A DNA stretch of 64,000 bases, taken from NCBI RefSeq assembly GCF_020443705.1, contig NZ_JAIZZK010000001.1, positions 186,001 through 250,000 of the forward strand, given 5' to 3'. Within the stretch, counting starts at the first letter, position 1, and every line of letters starts with the position of its first letter. This document shows positions 55,957-64,000 of the stretch, piece after piece. Both the position numbers and the translations under genes were made by a program. This DNA is from Clostridium algoriphilum (GTDB taxonomy: Bacteria > Bacillota > Clostridia > Clostridiales > Clostridiaceae). The notes under the pieces were generated by a model that was not told the DNA's origin, did no database searches, and worked only from the letters and a program-made list of their open reading frames with translations.

Positions 55957-55990
55957 GAAACACCATCTGATCTTCAGATGGTGTTTTGTT
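55957..55990. terminator. Bidirectional terminator hairpin
   Basis: AAACACCATCTGA and TCAGATGGTGTTT are exact complements around a 3-nt loop, with TTTT tracts on both sides. Confidence 0.75.
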
Positions 55991-56100
55991 AAATGGATAT
56001 TTAACATAAATAACTATATAATGTTGAGTATCTATGTACTGAGATGATGGCCAAACAAAAGTAACGGTAGACTAATTACATATGTTGAAAGAAGGGCGAA

Positions 56101-56149
56101 TTGGTTAATAAATTAATTTTTTTCAAATAGTACTTAATTTATTAACCAA
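56101..56149. terminator. Terminator overlapping the end of the next minus gene
   Basis: TTGGTTAATAAATTAA and its exact complement (16 bp) flank a T/A-rich loop; the right arm contains the stop codon of the minus gene ending at 56134. Confidence 0.7.
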
Positions 56150-56367
56150 TAAAAGGCATCAGTTTCGGTTTCGGGTTTGTTAGGTTGTTTTTTTAAAGCT
56201 AGATATTGTTGTTGAGCTGCGATAGTTAGCATTAACCAGCCTATACCTACAATAAAATTTCCAAGTACATTTGTTTCATCAGCACTTTTATTTTTTGAAA
56301 GTGCAATAGCGATTATATTAGTTAAAACTACTAAATCTTCGGGGCTTGAATTTTCTAAAAATGTCAA
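56134..56367 (-). CDS. Small membrane-type protein, unknown
   Basis: A 77-residue protein starting (TTG 56367, after AGGTGGTG) MTFLENSSPEDLVVLTNIIA with a central hydrophobic helix FIVGIGWLMLTIAAQQQYL and a polar tail ending FYWLIN. An upstream in-frame TTG (56388) would extend it by 7 residues but overlaps the ribosome site. Family not recognised. Confidence 0.6.
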   Translation of the reverse strand: MTFLENSSPEDLVVLTNIIAIALSKNKSADETNVLGNFIVGIGWLMLTIAAQQQYLALKKQPNKPETETDAFYWLIN

Positions 56368-56537
56368 TATTACACCACCTATTTGCAAATAGTAATACTA
56401 ATATATAGTATTGTTATTATATGAATAATATGAGTGTATGTTTGGGATATGCATAATTCAATTCCTGCGAATAGAAGCACCTTCTCTGAACATAGGGCAT
56501 ATGATAATATCGTAAACCTATGAAAGGAGTGAGCAAT

Positions 56538-57374
56538 ATGTATAATCCTTATAACACGTATCAATGTCCTTACTACTTTAACGAACCAATGTATAACTCA
56601 GACTTTTCTAATCAGTATATTCCTTTTACCAATGAAATGGATTATGATTCAAGATTTAATTTTTCTGAATCAGCAGATGCTGATGGTTTTATTGAATTGA
56701 AGGATTATGGACCAGACCCCTTTGTAGTTAATATTAATGAAGCTACTAAGCAAAATGATACTTATCGTACCGCTTTATGGACAGGAAGCTATTTGCAAGT
56801 TACCTTGATGAGTATCAATGTTGGGGAAGACATAGGTTTAGAGGTTCATCCTAATCTTGATCAATTCATTCGTATAGAACAAGGTCAAGGAATTGTTAAA
56901 ATGGGTGATAGAAAAGATAGGTTGGATTTTCAAGAAAGAGTCTATGATGAGTTTGCCTTCGTTATACCTGCTGGTAAATGGCACAATCTAATCAATACAG
57001 GTTATGAACCGCTTAAATTGTACTCTATTTATGCACCACCTCAGCATCCACGTGGTACAGTTCATGTAACTAAAGCAGATGCACAAGCTGCTGAAGAGCA
57101 CCGCGGTGACTACTATCAAAAGGAACAAAGAGCTCATAGGCAAACCAAGGAATTTACCTTAAGTGAACTTGCTCAGTATGATGGTGCTATGGGAAAACCT
57201 GCTTATGTAGCAGTTAATGGAATTGTATATGATGTAAGTGATAATTCAAAATGGAGCGGAGCTACACACTTTGGCTTAACTGCTGGTAAAGATTTAAGCT
57301 CACAGTTTGAAAGTTGCCATGGAGTGGCAAGCAAATTAGCTAAGATTCCTAAGGTTGGTGTACTTAAAGGGTAA
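56538..57374 (+). CDS. Cupin - cytochrome b5-like fusion protein
   Basis: A 278-residue protein in three parts. Residues 1-45 are Tyr/Asn/Pro-rich (MYNPYNTYQCPYYFNEPMYN), like clostridial spore-coat proteins. Residues 50-190 form a cupin barrel with metal-type motifs GLEVHPNLDQFIRIEQGQG and IPAGKWHNLINTG. Residues 205-278 form a cytochrome b5-like heme/steroid-binding domain (EFTLSELAQYDGAMGKPAYV, VYDVSDNSKW). The start is ATG 56538 after AAAGGAGTG; an in-frame ATG at 56520 precedes that site. It converges with a ferritin-like gene. Role unknown; a coat or redox-linked function is inferred. Confidence 0.85.
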   Translation: MYNPYNTYQCPYYFNEPMYNSDFSNQYIPFTNEMDYDSRFNFSESADADGFIELKDYGPDPFVVNINEATKQNDTYRTALWTGSYLQVTLMSINVGEDIGLEVHPNLDQFIRIEQGQGIVKMGDRKDRLDFQERVYDEFAFVIPAGKWHNLINTGYEPLKLYSIYAPPQHPRGTVHVTKADAQAAEEHRGDYYQKEQRAHRQTKEFTLSELAQYDGAMGKPAYVAVNGIVYDVSDNSKWSGATHFGLTAGKDLSSQFESCHGVASKLAKIPKVGVLKG

Positions 57375-57387
57375 TTATAAAAATCAT

Positions 57388-57440
57388 GTAAAAATGAAAT
57401 GTGATAACTTAAATACTAAGCTATCACATTTCATTTTTAC
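57388..57440. terminator. Bidirectional terminator, cupin / ferritin-like
   Basis: GTAAAAATGAAATGTGATA and its exact complement (19 bp) around a 15-nt loop, T-rich on both strands, between convergent genes. Confidence 0.88.
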
Positions 57441-57443
57441 ACT

Positions 57444-58178
57444 CTAGTAATTGTAGCCTCTTGCCATTTTACTCTTTGCAAGCAGCTGTGATGTACCATC
57501 CCTTTCCCACTGTTCAACTTGTTCAATAGCCTCCTGAGGGTTCTTTCCTAGTCCTACAAGCACTCCTGATAATATAAATTCTTGATATAAATGTTCTGGA
57601 TTAATCCCTTCTTTAGCTTCTGCTAAAGCACGAGTTACTAATGGAGTTATATATCTTACCCAGTCGTCTGGTGTAAATTTAGAAGTATCTTGTACCAAGC
57701 CTCTACTCGTAGATGGAATATTCAAACTGCTATTTAAGGTAAATAGATAATTGTATTTTGATGAGTGTTTTATCTCGTCTGTAATTATATCAAATAATAC
57801 ATCTCTATATGGACCTATAGGCAAAGCTCTTTTAATTGCTCTGTATTTTTCTACGGCTCTTAACTCTCCAAATAAAGCTTTTTTAATACCCTCTATATAA
57901 GAACTTGGTTTTTCAAAGGTGTCTTCACCACCAGTTGGTACTTCCATCCCTGTAAAGTCTTTATAAATTTTTCTGAATAATCTATTATGTTTGCGTTCAT
58001 CATCCCTTATAGAAATTATAATAGCTTTTTCTTCTCTAGTAGGCGCTACACTTATAAGGTAATCATAAAAAAGTTCATCTTCTCTTTCACCTTGAACTGC
58101 TTCTTTTACCCCCACAAGTGCCTCCTGTAATTGAGGATTATACATCATTGGATTCTCTACTCTTGGCATAATATACAC
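57444..58178 (-). CDS. Ferritin-like (rubrerythrin-type) protein
   Basis: A 244-residue protein. Residues 15-150 form a ferritin-like four-helix bundle with paired carboxylate/His motifs: EREDELFYDYL, DDERKHNRLFR, ELRAVEKYRAIK and DEIKHSSKYNYLF. A C-terminal helical domain follows (TPDDWVRYITPLVTRALAEA, NPEHLYQEFILSG). I recall this domain pair in clostridial and Bacillus proteins linked to spores. The start is GTG 58178, six bases after AGGAGG; ATG 58169 also fits but is 15 bases away. Confidence 0.78.
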   Translation of the reverse strand: MYIMPRVENPMMYNPQLQEALVGVKEAVQGEREDELFYDYLISVAPTREEKAIIISIRDDERKHNRLFRKIYKDFTGMEVPTGGEDTFEKPSSYIEGIKKALFGELRAVEKYRAIKRALPIGPYRDVLFDIITDEIKHSSKYNYLFTLNSSLNIPSTSRGLVQDTSKFTPDDWVRYITPLVTRALAEAKEGINPEHLYQEFILSGVLVGLGKNPQEAIEQVEQWERDGTSQLLAKSKMARGYNY

Positions 58179-58225
58179 GAAAAACCTCCTGAAATAATAA
58201 TTCAATAGTATATTATGTTATATTT

Positions 58226-59275
58226 TTATAAATGTGATTTTTTTAATTTTTTACTTATATTTAGTAATTTGGCGAACTCTTTTCGTATTTTGTAGTGCAT
58301 ATTTAAACAAATCTCTAATAAATTATTTATTACCATTAAATCACCCCTTATATAGATATTAATTTTATATATGGGTACATCCTCAAGTGTTGGTAACTTT
58401 TGTGAAAATTCAGCAACAGTTATGTCCGCGTTTTCAAGTAGGTTAAGAATGCTAGTTATCTGTTTTATGCTACCATCCGTAGAAATGGTAAGTGTTTGAT
58501 TCTCTTCACTTGTGCTTGGAGTATATTCATCAAGTAAATTACACGCCATTTGTACTGCTTCTTTATGATGAATTTTCAGTTCAATATGCCTATGTGTAAT
58601 CAACTTTTTTAATTCTGACGCGGTTCCTTCGGCTACAATTTTTCCATCATTTAAGATAGCGATTTGATCGGCAAGCTCATCCGCCTCATCAAGATACTGC
58701 GTAGTTAAAAATACGGTAACTCCTGAATGGCTGAGGTCTTTGATACTTTCCCACATAGCCTTGCGGCTTTGAGGATCAAGTCCTGTGGTTGGTTCGTCAA
58801 GAAATATAACTGAGGGATTGCAAATCAAGCTCATCGCCAGGTCAAGTTTTCGGCGCATACCGCCGGAATAAGTTGATACCCTCCTGTTTGCAGCATCAAG
58901 TAAATGAAACCGTTCAAGTAATTCATCGGCTTTGCTATTTACACTTTAAATATGACATAGTTTTCCAATAATACGCAAATTCTCTCTTCCAGTCAAAATC
59001 TCGTCCACTGCTGCAGACTGACCTATTAGGCTGATTACGCCCCGTACCTGATTTGATTGCGAAGCGATGTCAAAACCGCAGATCTGAGCGCTTCACTTAT
59101 CTGGATTAAGTAAAGTGGTCAGGATTTTAATTATTGTAGTTTTACCCGCACCGGTGGAGCCCAGGAGGGCATAAATGCTTCCCTTTTACAGTAAAATGGA
59201 TTTCCCTTAGCACCTTTAGGTTCTTATAGGACTTTTCAATACCACTTACAGTAATAGCTATATTATTTTATATCA
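58226..59275 (-). pseudogene. ABC transporter ATPase (DrrA type), broken
   Basis: The frame from 58858 holds the C-terminal half (STYSGGMRRKLDLAMSL just before it, then FLDEPTTGLDPQSRK and LTTQYLDEADELAD). Upstream, the minus strand still reads ITVSGIEKSYKNLKVLREIH, a frameshift near 59180, Walker A LLGSTGAGKTT, a TGA after LTTLLNPDK, and a TAA after GKLCHI. At least two nonsense changes and one frameshift make it a pseudogene. The tail after TLEDV is also atypical and no permease gene follows. Confidence 0.85.
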
Positions 59276-59291
59276 TATTTGCATTTACCCC

Positions 59292-60131
59292 CTATATAAC
59301 TGTGACATTAGTCAAGTTTGCATTGCTTCCTTTTAAAACAGCATAGGTCAATTTATCCATTTTGGCACCGTCAAAAATAGCTTTTTTTACCTGAGCGTTT
59401 TTAAAGTACACATTTCTAAATACTACATTTTTAAAAGATGTCCCTTTTAACCCCGTGCAATTAAAGATAGTACCAATTAACGTTTGATTATCAAAACATA
59501 CACCTGACAAATCCGAACTGCTAAAATCCGTATAATCTAAGACACAACTTTTAAAACTCATATTTTTCAGACCGACCTGAATTAATTTTACGCCGGTAAG
59601 ATTAGCACCATCAAATCTTACATTAGCCAAATCACAAGCTTTAAAAGAGGTGTTAGTTAAATCTGAACCGCTAAAATCTGATCCTTTAAGTCCGCTACCA
59701 TTAAACGTTCCATCATGTAAAGTTACATTTTTAAAATCAGAATTCTGTAAATCAGTGCCTTTAAAGGAGCTGTTACTAAAATCTGAATTGCTGAAGTCTG
59801 ATTCTTTTAGAGCGCTGCCGTTAAATTTCCCATCATGTACTTTTACCCCTTTGAAATCAGAATTTTGGAGATTAATATTTGAAAAATCCTTTCTTACCCT
59901 CTCCTGTAATTCTATTGTCTTTGCAGCGATACTTCCTATGAGCTCTGATATATCGCCAATGGAGTTAATTGTCATGCTATAAGCAGTTTCCTCGTCATAA
60001 CCTTGGTTTTTCAAATCACTTAATTTCTCTTGTAAATTATTAAACAATTCTTCTTTCAATTCCTTAACTACTTGCGAATCTTCATATATTGAAAATATTT
60101 CCTCTAAATATTTAATTAATTTCTCATTCAT
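59292..60131 (-). CDS. HAAS-domain pentapeptide-repeat protein
   Basis: A 279-residue protein. Residues 1-75 form a HAAS/DUF1700-like helical domain (MNEKLIKYLEEIFSIYED, then GYDEETAYSMTINSIGD) normally partnered with PadR regulators. Residues 88-279 are pentapeptide repeats of the A(D/N)Lxx type, which fold into a right-handed beta helix. Two adjacent blocks of about 36 residues are close duplicates (see SDFKGVKVHDGKFNGS and SDFKNVTLHDGTFNGS). The start is ATG 60131 after AAAGGTGG. It lies 19 bp downstream of padR and is surely co-transcribed. Role unknown; DNA mimicry occurs in some pentapeptide proteins. Confidence 0.85.
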   Translation of the reverse strand: MNEKLIKYLEEIFSIYEDSQVVKELKEELFNNLQEKLSDLKNQGYDEETAYSMTINSIGDISELIGSIAAKTIELQERVRKDFSNINLQNSDFKGVKVHDGKFNGSALKESDFSNSDFSNSSFKGTDLQNSDFKNVTLHDGTFNGSGLKGSDFSGSDLTNTSFKACDLANVRFDGANLTGVKLIQVGLKNMSFKSCVLDYTDFSSSDLSGVCFDNQTLIGTIFNCTGLKGTSFKNVVFRNVYFKNAQVKKAIFDGAKMDKLTYAVLKGSNANLTNVTVI

Positions 60132-60150
60132 TGTTATTACCACCTTTCTC

Positions 60151-60480
60151 TTATAATAATTGATCCAAGATACGCTTAGCGTTCTCCCAATTTTTTTTAT
60201 TTTCAAAATAAGTCTCATTTCCTTTTTTGGTAATTTTATAATACTTTCTTCTTCCACCTTGGGTCTCATCCCCCCAATAAGAAGTTATATCACCATCACT
60301 GTCTAGCCTCTTAAGGCTTGAATACATAGTTGCCTCTTTAAGTTCATACTCACCACCAGAGTTTGAATGTATCAATTTTGATATTTCATACCCATATTTA
60401 TCACTGCTCATCAATAATTTCAATATAATTGTATTCGTATGTCCTCTGAGTAAATCAGAGGACATTTTATTATCTGCCAT
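60151..60480 (-). CDS. PadR-family transcriptional regulator
   Basis: A 109-residue PadR regulator with winged helix: LLRGHTNTIILKLLMSSDKY then GYEISKLI, EATMYSSLKRLDSDGDI and GGRRKYYKITKKG. Short (type 2) PadR proteins commonly control the HAAS/DUF1700 gene that follows them, as here. Start ATG follows GTGGAGGTGACAC. A broken ABC ATPase downstream may once have been part of the same unit. Confidence 0.92.
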   Translation of the reverse strand: MADNKMSSDLLRGHTNTIILKLLMSSDKYGYEISKLIHSNSGGEYELKEATMYSSLKRLDSDGDITSYWGDETQGGRRKYYKITKKGNETYFENKKNWENAKRILDQLL

Positions 60481-60627
60481 TGTGTCACCTCCACATTAAC
60501 AATATACATCATATTACTATGACTGTCAAGGTACTGTTATTGTAGTTATACTGTTATTGGTTTGTGTATTTAATATAAATAAATATTATTTGGTTACTTT
60601 TTCTATTTGCTCTAAAATTGGATTCAC

Positions 60628-60661
60628 GACTATGTCACAAAGTGTACTTTGTGACATAGTC
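60628..60661. repeat. 34-bp palindrome with AAAGTGTACTTT core
   Basis: GACTATGTCACAAAGT and its exact complement are separated by GT. The core AAAGTGTACTTT recurs inverted as AAGTACACTTTTT (60666-60678) and before the intact serine recombinase (40456). It may be a crossover site of the lost recombinase. Confidence 0.6.
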
Positions 60662-60786
60662 TTATAAGTACACTTTTTGTATTTCAAATATACAAAAAAT
60701 TTATATATGAAATATTTCATCTGACTTGTATACATTTTGAACTAAATTTATAATTATCATATAAATTTTTGAAGGAGTTATATAAT

Positions 60787-60910
60787 ATGAGAAGTTTTTT
60801 TATGGAAGAGTAAGTAGTAAGGATCAATCTTTAGAAAGACAAATTATTGTGGCTAAAGAGATAGAAATAGAGGATGAATATATTTTTATATGGTGCAGTT
60901 CAGTATTGTG
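60787..60910 (+). pseudogene. Serine recombinase N-terminal remnant
   Basis: After a good ribosome site (AAGGAG) the ATG at 60787 opens a frame that stops after 8 codons; one base off, the frame reads FYGRVSSKDQSLERQIIVAK then EIEIEDEYIF, the catalytic start of a resolvase (Ser in GRVSSKDQ). A one-base loss in the run before GGAAGA explains the shift. The rest of the gene is gone. Confidence 0.8.
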
Positions 60911-60941
60911 TTACATTCAGGTTATCAATACGAGCTTAACA

Positions 60942-60975
60942 AAGTAAACCCATATCTAATTATATGGGTTTACTT
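60942..60975. terminator. Hairpin terminator
   Basis: AAGTAAACCCATAT and its exact complement flank CTAATT. It follows the recombinase remnant and precedes the end of the Lnt-like gene. Confidence 0.7.
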
Positions 60976-61054
60976 GTATCGACATAAATGAAAAATGTGA
61001 ATTAAACATTATTCAAAATTTTTTATATACTTTTATATAAAAATGTCGTTTAGA

Positions 61055-62545
61055 TTACTTACAGGAATTTTTTGATTTAAAATTAACAACTAACATAATT
61101 AAAAATCCAAAGGTACAAACCCATGCAAAAATGTCTCCTATTGAAGCATATATTGTTTTTACCCCTTCTATCGGAACATAAGATATCATAACCTTATTAT
61201 CTGTATTAAAATAATCCATTGAAGAAATGGTATTTCCTAGATAATCAGTTGATAGTGAATATCCATCTTGCACTTGTCGGATTATTGAGAATCCATTTTC
61301 CACTGCTCTGAATACAGCCATTTTTGTATGGATAGGGTCTATTTCTTTCCAATCTGAACTCGGAAGAAGTAGAATATCTATATTGTCCTTCCCAGCTTGT
61401 CTTATGTATGAGGGGAAGTCTGCATCAAAACAAATAGCGTTTCCTACTCTTCCATAAGAAGTATCTACATACTTAATTATTCCATCGCCAACCCTATCAT
61501 TATCTCCTATCACTATTTTTGATTTAAGATATGTATACTTTATTTTACCTTTTCCATCAATAAACACAGATTTATTTTCATCATAAGCATTTCCTTGCTG
61601 GATTGTACACAATGATAATAAAATATTTACATTGTTTTGTCTTGCAATACTACTTACTTTATTTAGCAATAAATCTTCATCTTCTTTAAATGTAGGTGTG
61701 CTTACTTCATCCCAAAATATTATTTTTGCACCGTTTTCTGCTTCCTGTTTTGTTTTATTTAATAATTCATCTTGTAGAATACCTACTTTTTGTTTAAATA
61801 ATTCTTTATCCTCCTTTGAATAGTTTTCATTCTTCATAGCTGCATGTATATCTTTGTTCAGGTATTTATGTGGTACACTTATCGATGCAACTTTTACAGT
61901 TTTATCTATTGGCTTTAATATAATAGTCCTAAGTCCTCCAAATAACATCATTAAAGTAAATACAGAAATGAAAATAGCTGTTCCATTCTTTATTTTATTA
62001 ATATTAAACTCGTTTAACCACATCCAATTCGCATAAGAGTAAAACCAATATAACATAAAACTTATACCCCAAATTCCTGTAACAGAAGCTAGCTGCATTA
62101 AAGGCAAATTGCCATACTGAGTATAAGCGAGAGAACCCCAAGTTCCATAAGGACTGACAATGGAAAGTGCATACTCAATAGTTACTCCTGCAAATGGAAG
62201 AATAAAAGTAGATTTAAAACCTTTTATTTTAGGTTCAATAATTCTATCAATCAAAAATGGCAAGTAAAAAACTATGCTGAGTCCTGCTAAGACGGGATAT
62301 TCAATCCAACTATTAATACCAGTAACACCTTTAAATGAAAAGAAGATTGTTACAACTAGTACTAATAAAGGCAGAAATAGGCCCTTTACATTTTTATTTA
62401 TCCTATAGAAATGAATAAGAAATACTGGAGCAATCCATGATGCAATTGGTATTACCCATCTCCCATTGAAGAACACTAAAAGAATACCACCTATAATTAA
62501 CCATATATACGAATTTTTTTCTTTTGATGATAAATCCTTCTTCAT
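61055..62545 (-). CDS. Apolipoprotein N-acyltransferase-like protein
   Basis: A 496-residue protein with about seven N-terminal membrane helices (to residue 215), a nitrilase-type domain and one C-terminal helix: the Lnt layout. The catalytic triad is visible: Glu in IIFWDEVSTPT, Lys in TYLKSKIVIGD and Cys in GNAICFDADFP. Lnt adds a third acyl chain to lipoproteins in Gram-negatives; in Firmicutes such homologues have uncertain substrates. Start ATG follows AAAGGGTGTGG. Confidence 0.85.
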   Translation of the reverse strand: MKKDLSSKEKNSYIWLIIGGILLVFFNGRWVIPIASWIAPVFLIHFYRINKNVKGLFLPLLVLVVTIFFSFKGVTGINSWIEYPVLAGLSIVFYLPFLIDRIIEPKIKGFKSTFILPFAGVTIEYALSIVSPYGTWGSLAYTQYGNLPLMQLASVTGIWGISFMLYWFYSYANWMWLNEFNINKIKNGTAIFISVFTLMMLFGGLRTIILKPIDKTVKVASISVPHKYLNKDIHAAMKNENYSKEDKELFKQKVGILQDELLNKTKQEAENGAKIIFWDEVSTPTFKEDEDLLLNKVSSIARQNNVNILLSLCTIQQGNAYDENKSVFIDGKGKIKYTYLKSKIVIGDNDRVGDGIIKYVDTSYGRVGNAICFDADFPSYIRQAGKDNIDILLLPSSDWKEIDPIHTKMAVFRAVENGFSIIRQVQDGYSLSTDYLGNTISSMDYFNTDNKVMISYVPIEGVKTIYASIGDIFAWVCTFGFLIMLVVNFKSKNSCK

Positions 62546-62872
62546 TTAATTTACCACACCCTTTCGTTAAAAATAGTTTTTAATTCTACTCTATTTTGTT
62601 GCGTATTATTTTACAATTGTTCATGTATCGTAGAATCACGATTGATGTACCATTTAAGAAAAGTATGACTCAACTTTAAGTAATACTTTTATGTATTTAT
62701 ATTTGTTGTAAAACTGGAGTAAATGGCACTTTAGTAAGTTCAATGCCCTTAAGCTATAACTTTCATTTTTTGAACTTCTCATTATAGACACAACCTGCCA
62801 AGTTTATCTAATGCCTTAGTAATTTTTGCAATTGTTTATGACGAACTTTAAGAACAATGTGAACCAATAATA
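62546..62872. other. 327-bp spacer, nothing firm
   Basis: A minus-strand stretch near 62795-62845 reads TIAKITKALDKLGRLC, reminiscent of the end of an HTH regulator, but has no start or full domain. Otherwise featureless. Confidence 0.35.
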
Positions 62873-63073
62873 TTACCTACGTTTATATATAAGTTTTCTA
62901 ATAATATAAGCTATAACAACACCTATACATATTATTAGAAAAATTATAATCGGTCTGTATTTGTGAAATGCAAATAAATCTTTGCATACATAACCTGTAG
63001 TAAAGACAATAAAAACTAATGTAATTAATTCAGGTGCTAAACTCCTACCCGGATTCAAATTATTTTGAACCAA
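62873..63073 (-). CDS. Small two-helix membrane protein, doubtful
   Basis: A 66-codon frame with hydrophobic helices (APELITLVFIVFTTGYVC and IIIFLIICIGVVIAYII) and a basic end (RKLIYKRR). The first codon is TTG without a ribosome site, so the true gene may be shorter or this may be the end of a decayed one. Family unknown. Confidence 0.4.
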   Translation of the reverse strand: MVQNNLNPGRSLAPELITLVFIVFTTGYVCKDLFAFHKYRPIIIFLIICIGVVIAYIIRKLIYKRR

Positions 63074-63085
63074 GGGTAATTTATT

Positions 63086-63919
63086 TTAGTTTAATCCTCT
63101 TAAAAAGTCTGTCTGAATAAAACCCCAAAAATCCTGTGCAATTGTTCTGTAGCCTTGAACAGTCGGATGAACGTCACCAGGAAGATATTTAGTTAAATGC
63201 TTGTTCATTGATGCCTGGGTGTCAACATAAGTTGCTCCATTACTAGTAGCTGCAAGTCTTATTTTATCATCCAATTGTTCAAGAAGAGGCAAAAATCGAG
63301 GCATATCTGGTAATGCATTGTAATAGCCCATTACATAAATTTTAGTATCTGGCCTACAAACTTTTATTGCTTGAATTATCTTTTCTAATTTAAACTGAAC
63401 TGCCGTGATTTCAATCCCAAGTATTGCCGTGATTTTTTGTTCAAGGGTTTTTGAAGAAATCAACAATGATTGTAGCTCTGCTGTCTCCATGGAACCGGGA
63501 TAAGTTTGTAGCGTTTGTTGTGGAGTCATAGTACTGAGTTGATTTGCCCATTCAATCACCCTAAAAATGTCGTTAGCCCCAATATCCAAAGTAACAATTT
63601 CAGCGTTATTAAGGGCAGATTGAACGTCAGTATCAGTAGTAACCTGATTTAATACGTTCTGTGTAGTCCAGCCGGATACGCCATAGTCGCCGTAGCCACC
63701 TAAAACTCCAGCATCAGCAAGCTTGTTTACTATGATATTTGTATAACCATAGGAATCATTGTTGCCATATGGAGTCTGTCCTGCCGCCAAGGAATCACCC
63801 AATGATACATAATCATACAGCGGAGAAACAGCGCCAAATACTGTTCCATTCATAGAAAAAAGAAATACTATAATAAGAGAAATTACCATTGATGTTTTTG
63901 ACATTAGATATTTTAACAT
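63086..63919 (-). CDS. Secreted SGNH/GDSL lipase-esterase
   Basis: A 277-residue SGNH hydrolase. An N-terminal signal peptide (hydrophobic MVISLIIVFLFSMNGTVFG, cleavage near GAVS) is followed by block I YVSLGDSLAAG with nucleophile Ser, block III DIGANDIFR and block V GDVHPTVQGY (Asp/His). It probably hydrolyses esters outside the cell. The start is ATG 63919 after GAGGTG; the reading from 63934 begins within that site. Confidence 0.88.
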   Translation of the reverse strand: MLKYLMSKTSMVISLIIVFLFSMNGTVFGAVSPLYDYVSLGDSLAAGQTPYGNNDSYGYTNIIVNKLADAGVLGGYGDYGVSGWTTQNVLNQVTTDTDVQSALNNAEIVTLDIGANDIFRVIEWANQLSTMTPQQTLQTYPGSMETAELQSLLISSKTLEQKITAILGIEITAVQFKLEKIIQAIKVCRPDTKIYVMGYYNALPDMPRFLPLLEQLDDKIRLAATSNGATYVDTQASMNKHLTKYLPGDVHPTVQGYRTIAQDFWGFIQTDFLRGLN

Positions 63920-64000
63920 AATTAAACACCTCACTTTACGTATTTATAGATATACATAGAATTATGAAATTATACCATTTTTCAATGTTTTTCAAACAAA

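Larger units (their letters stand above)
60481..61054. other. 574-bp spacer with recombinase scar
   Basis: Holds a 34-bp palindrome (60628-60661), a recombinase remnant (60787-60910) and a terminator (60942-60975). No intact gene is seen. Confidence 0.6.

Noticed and set aside
55807-56047. Two overlapping frames on opposite strands (about 66-69 codons)
   Set aside because: Both cross the terminator hairpin at 55957 and lack ribosome sites or recognisable products.
1-64000. tRNA, rRNA, CRISPR arrays and complete insertion sequences
   Set aside because: No cloverleaf with a GTTCGANTC-type arm, no spaced direct repeats of CRISPR type and no intact transposase with terminal repeats were found by eye.

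Overview
The window is low-GC DNA from a clostridial Firmicute, most probably Clostridium in the strict sense. This follows from strong AGGAGG/GGGGG ribosome binding sites, AT-rich codon use, the gene order rny ... cmk-ispH ... miaB-mutS-mutL-miaA-hfq ... ynbB-lexA, a CotS-like spore-coat kinase homologue and a fragment of spo0A. No tRNA, rRNA or CRISPR array was seen.

Region 1 (1-24.9 kb) is conserved core DNA read mostly on the + strand. It holds RNase Y (5' end cut by the window), an aspartate aminotransferase, HPr, a tyrosine recombinase, UV endonuclease UvsE, a short LexA-controlled SSB, MsrA, an iron alcohol dehydrogenase (-), a pseudouridine synthase, an RpiR regulator, a flavoprotein, cmk, ispH, a CotS-like protein, a GNAT enzyme, a second aminotransferase (-), and the repair/tRNA-modification run miaB-mutS-mutL-miaA-hfq.

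Region 2 (25-32.2 kb) looks like an accessory insert between hfq and the ynbB-like gene. It carries a MYG1-family gene, an M20 amidohydrolase with unusual base use, a truncated sodium:solute symporter, and an overlapping pair of AAA/STAND-like ATPases driven by a promoter buried in a near-perfect palindrome.

Region 3 (32.3-40.4 kb) returns to core genes: the ynbB-like PLP protein, lexA with its own SOS box, a Cys-rich acidic protein, a XerC-like recombinase, purB, an alkyltransferase-like protein, a NUDIX enzyme, a GNAT enzyme and a serine recombinase. From about 34 kb onward genes run mostly on the - strand. This strand switch, together with three 28-bp Xer/dif-like sites (5954, 52432, 52500), suggests the replication terminus.

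Region 4 (40.4-64 kb) is a loose, decaying accessory zone. Intact genes include a HEAT-like protein, a small XRE regulator, a ferredoxin-nitroreductase, a secreted alpha-amylase with two starch-binding modules, a papain-like protease, a DtxR/MntR regulator divergent from a ZIP transporter, CorA, a cupin-cytochrome b5 fusion, a ferritin-like protein, a PadR plus HAAS-pentapeptide pair, an Lnt homologue and a secreted SGNH lipase. Between them lie remnants: VOC protein, GNATs, AAC(3), Spo0A C-terminus, TetR, an ABC ATPase and serine recombinases. Two RNA candidates stand out: a multi-stem RNA at about 42.0-42.2 kb (possibly raiA-type) and a 5' leader at 47.6 kb whose two hairpin loops are exactly complementary over 10 nt.
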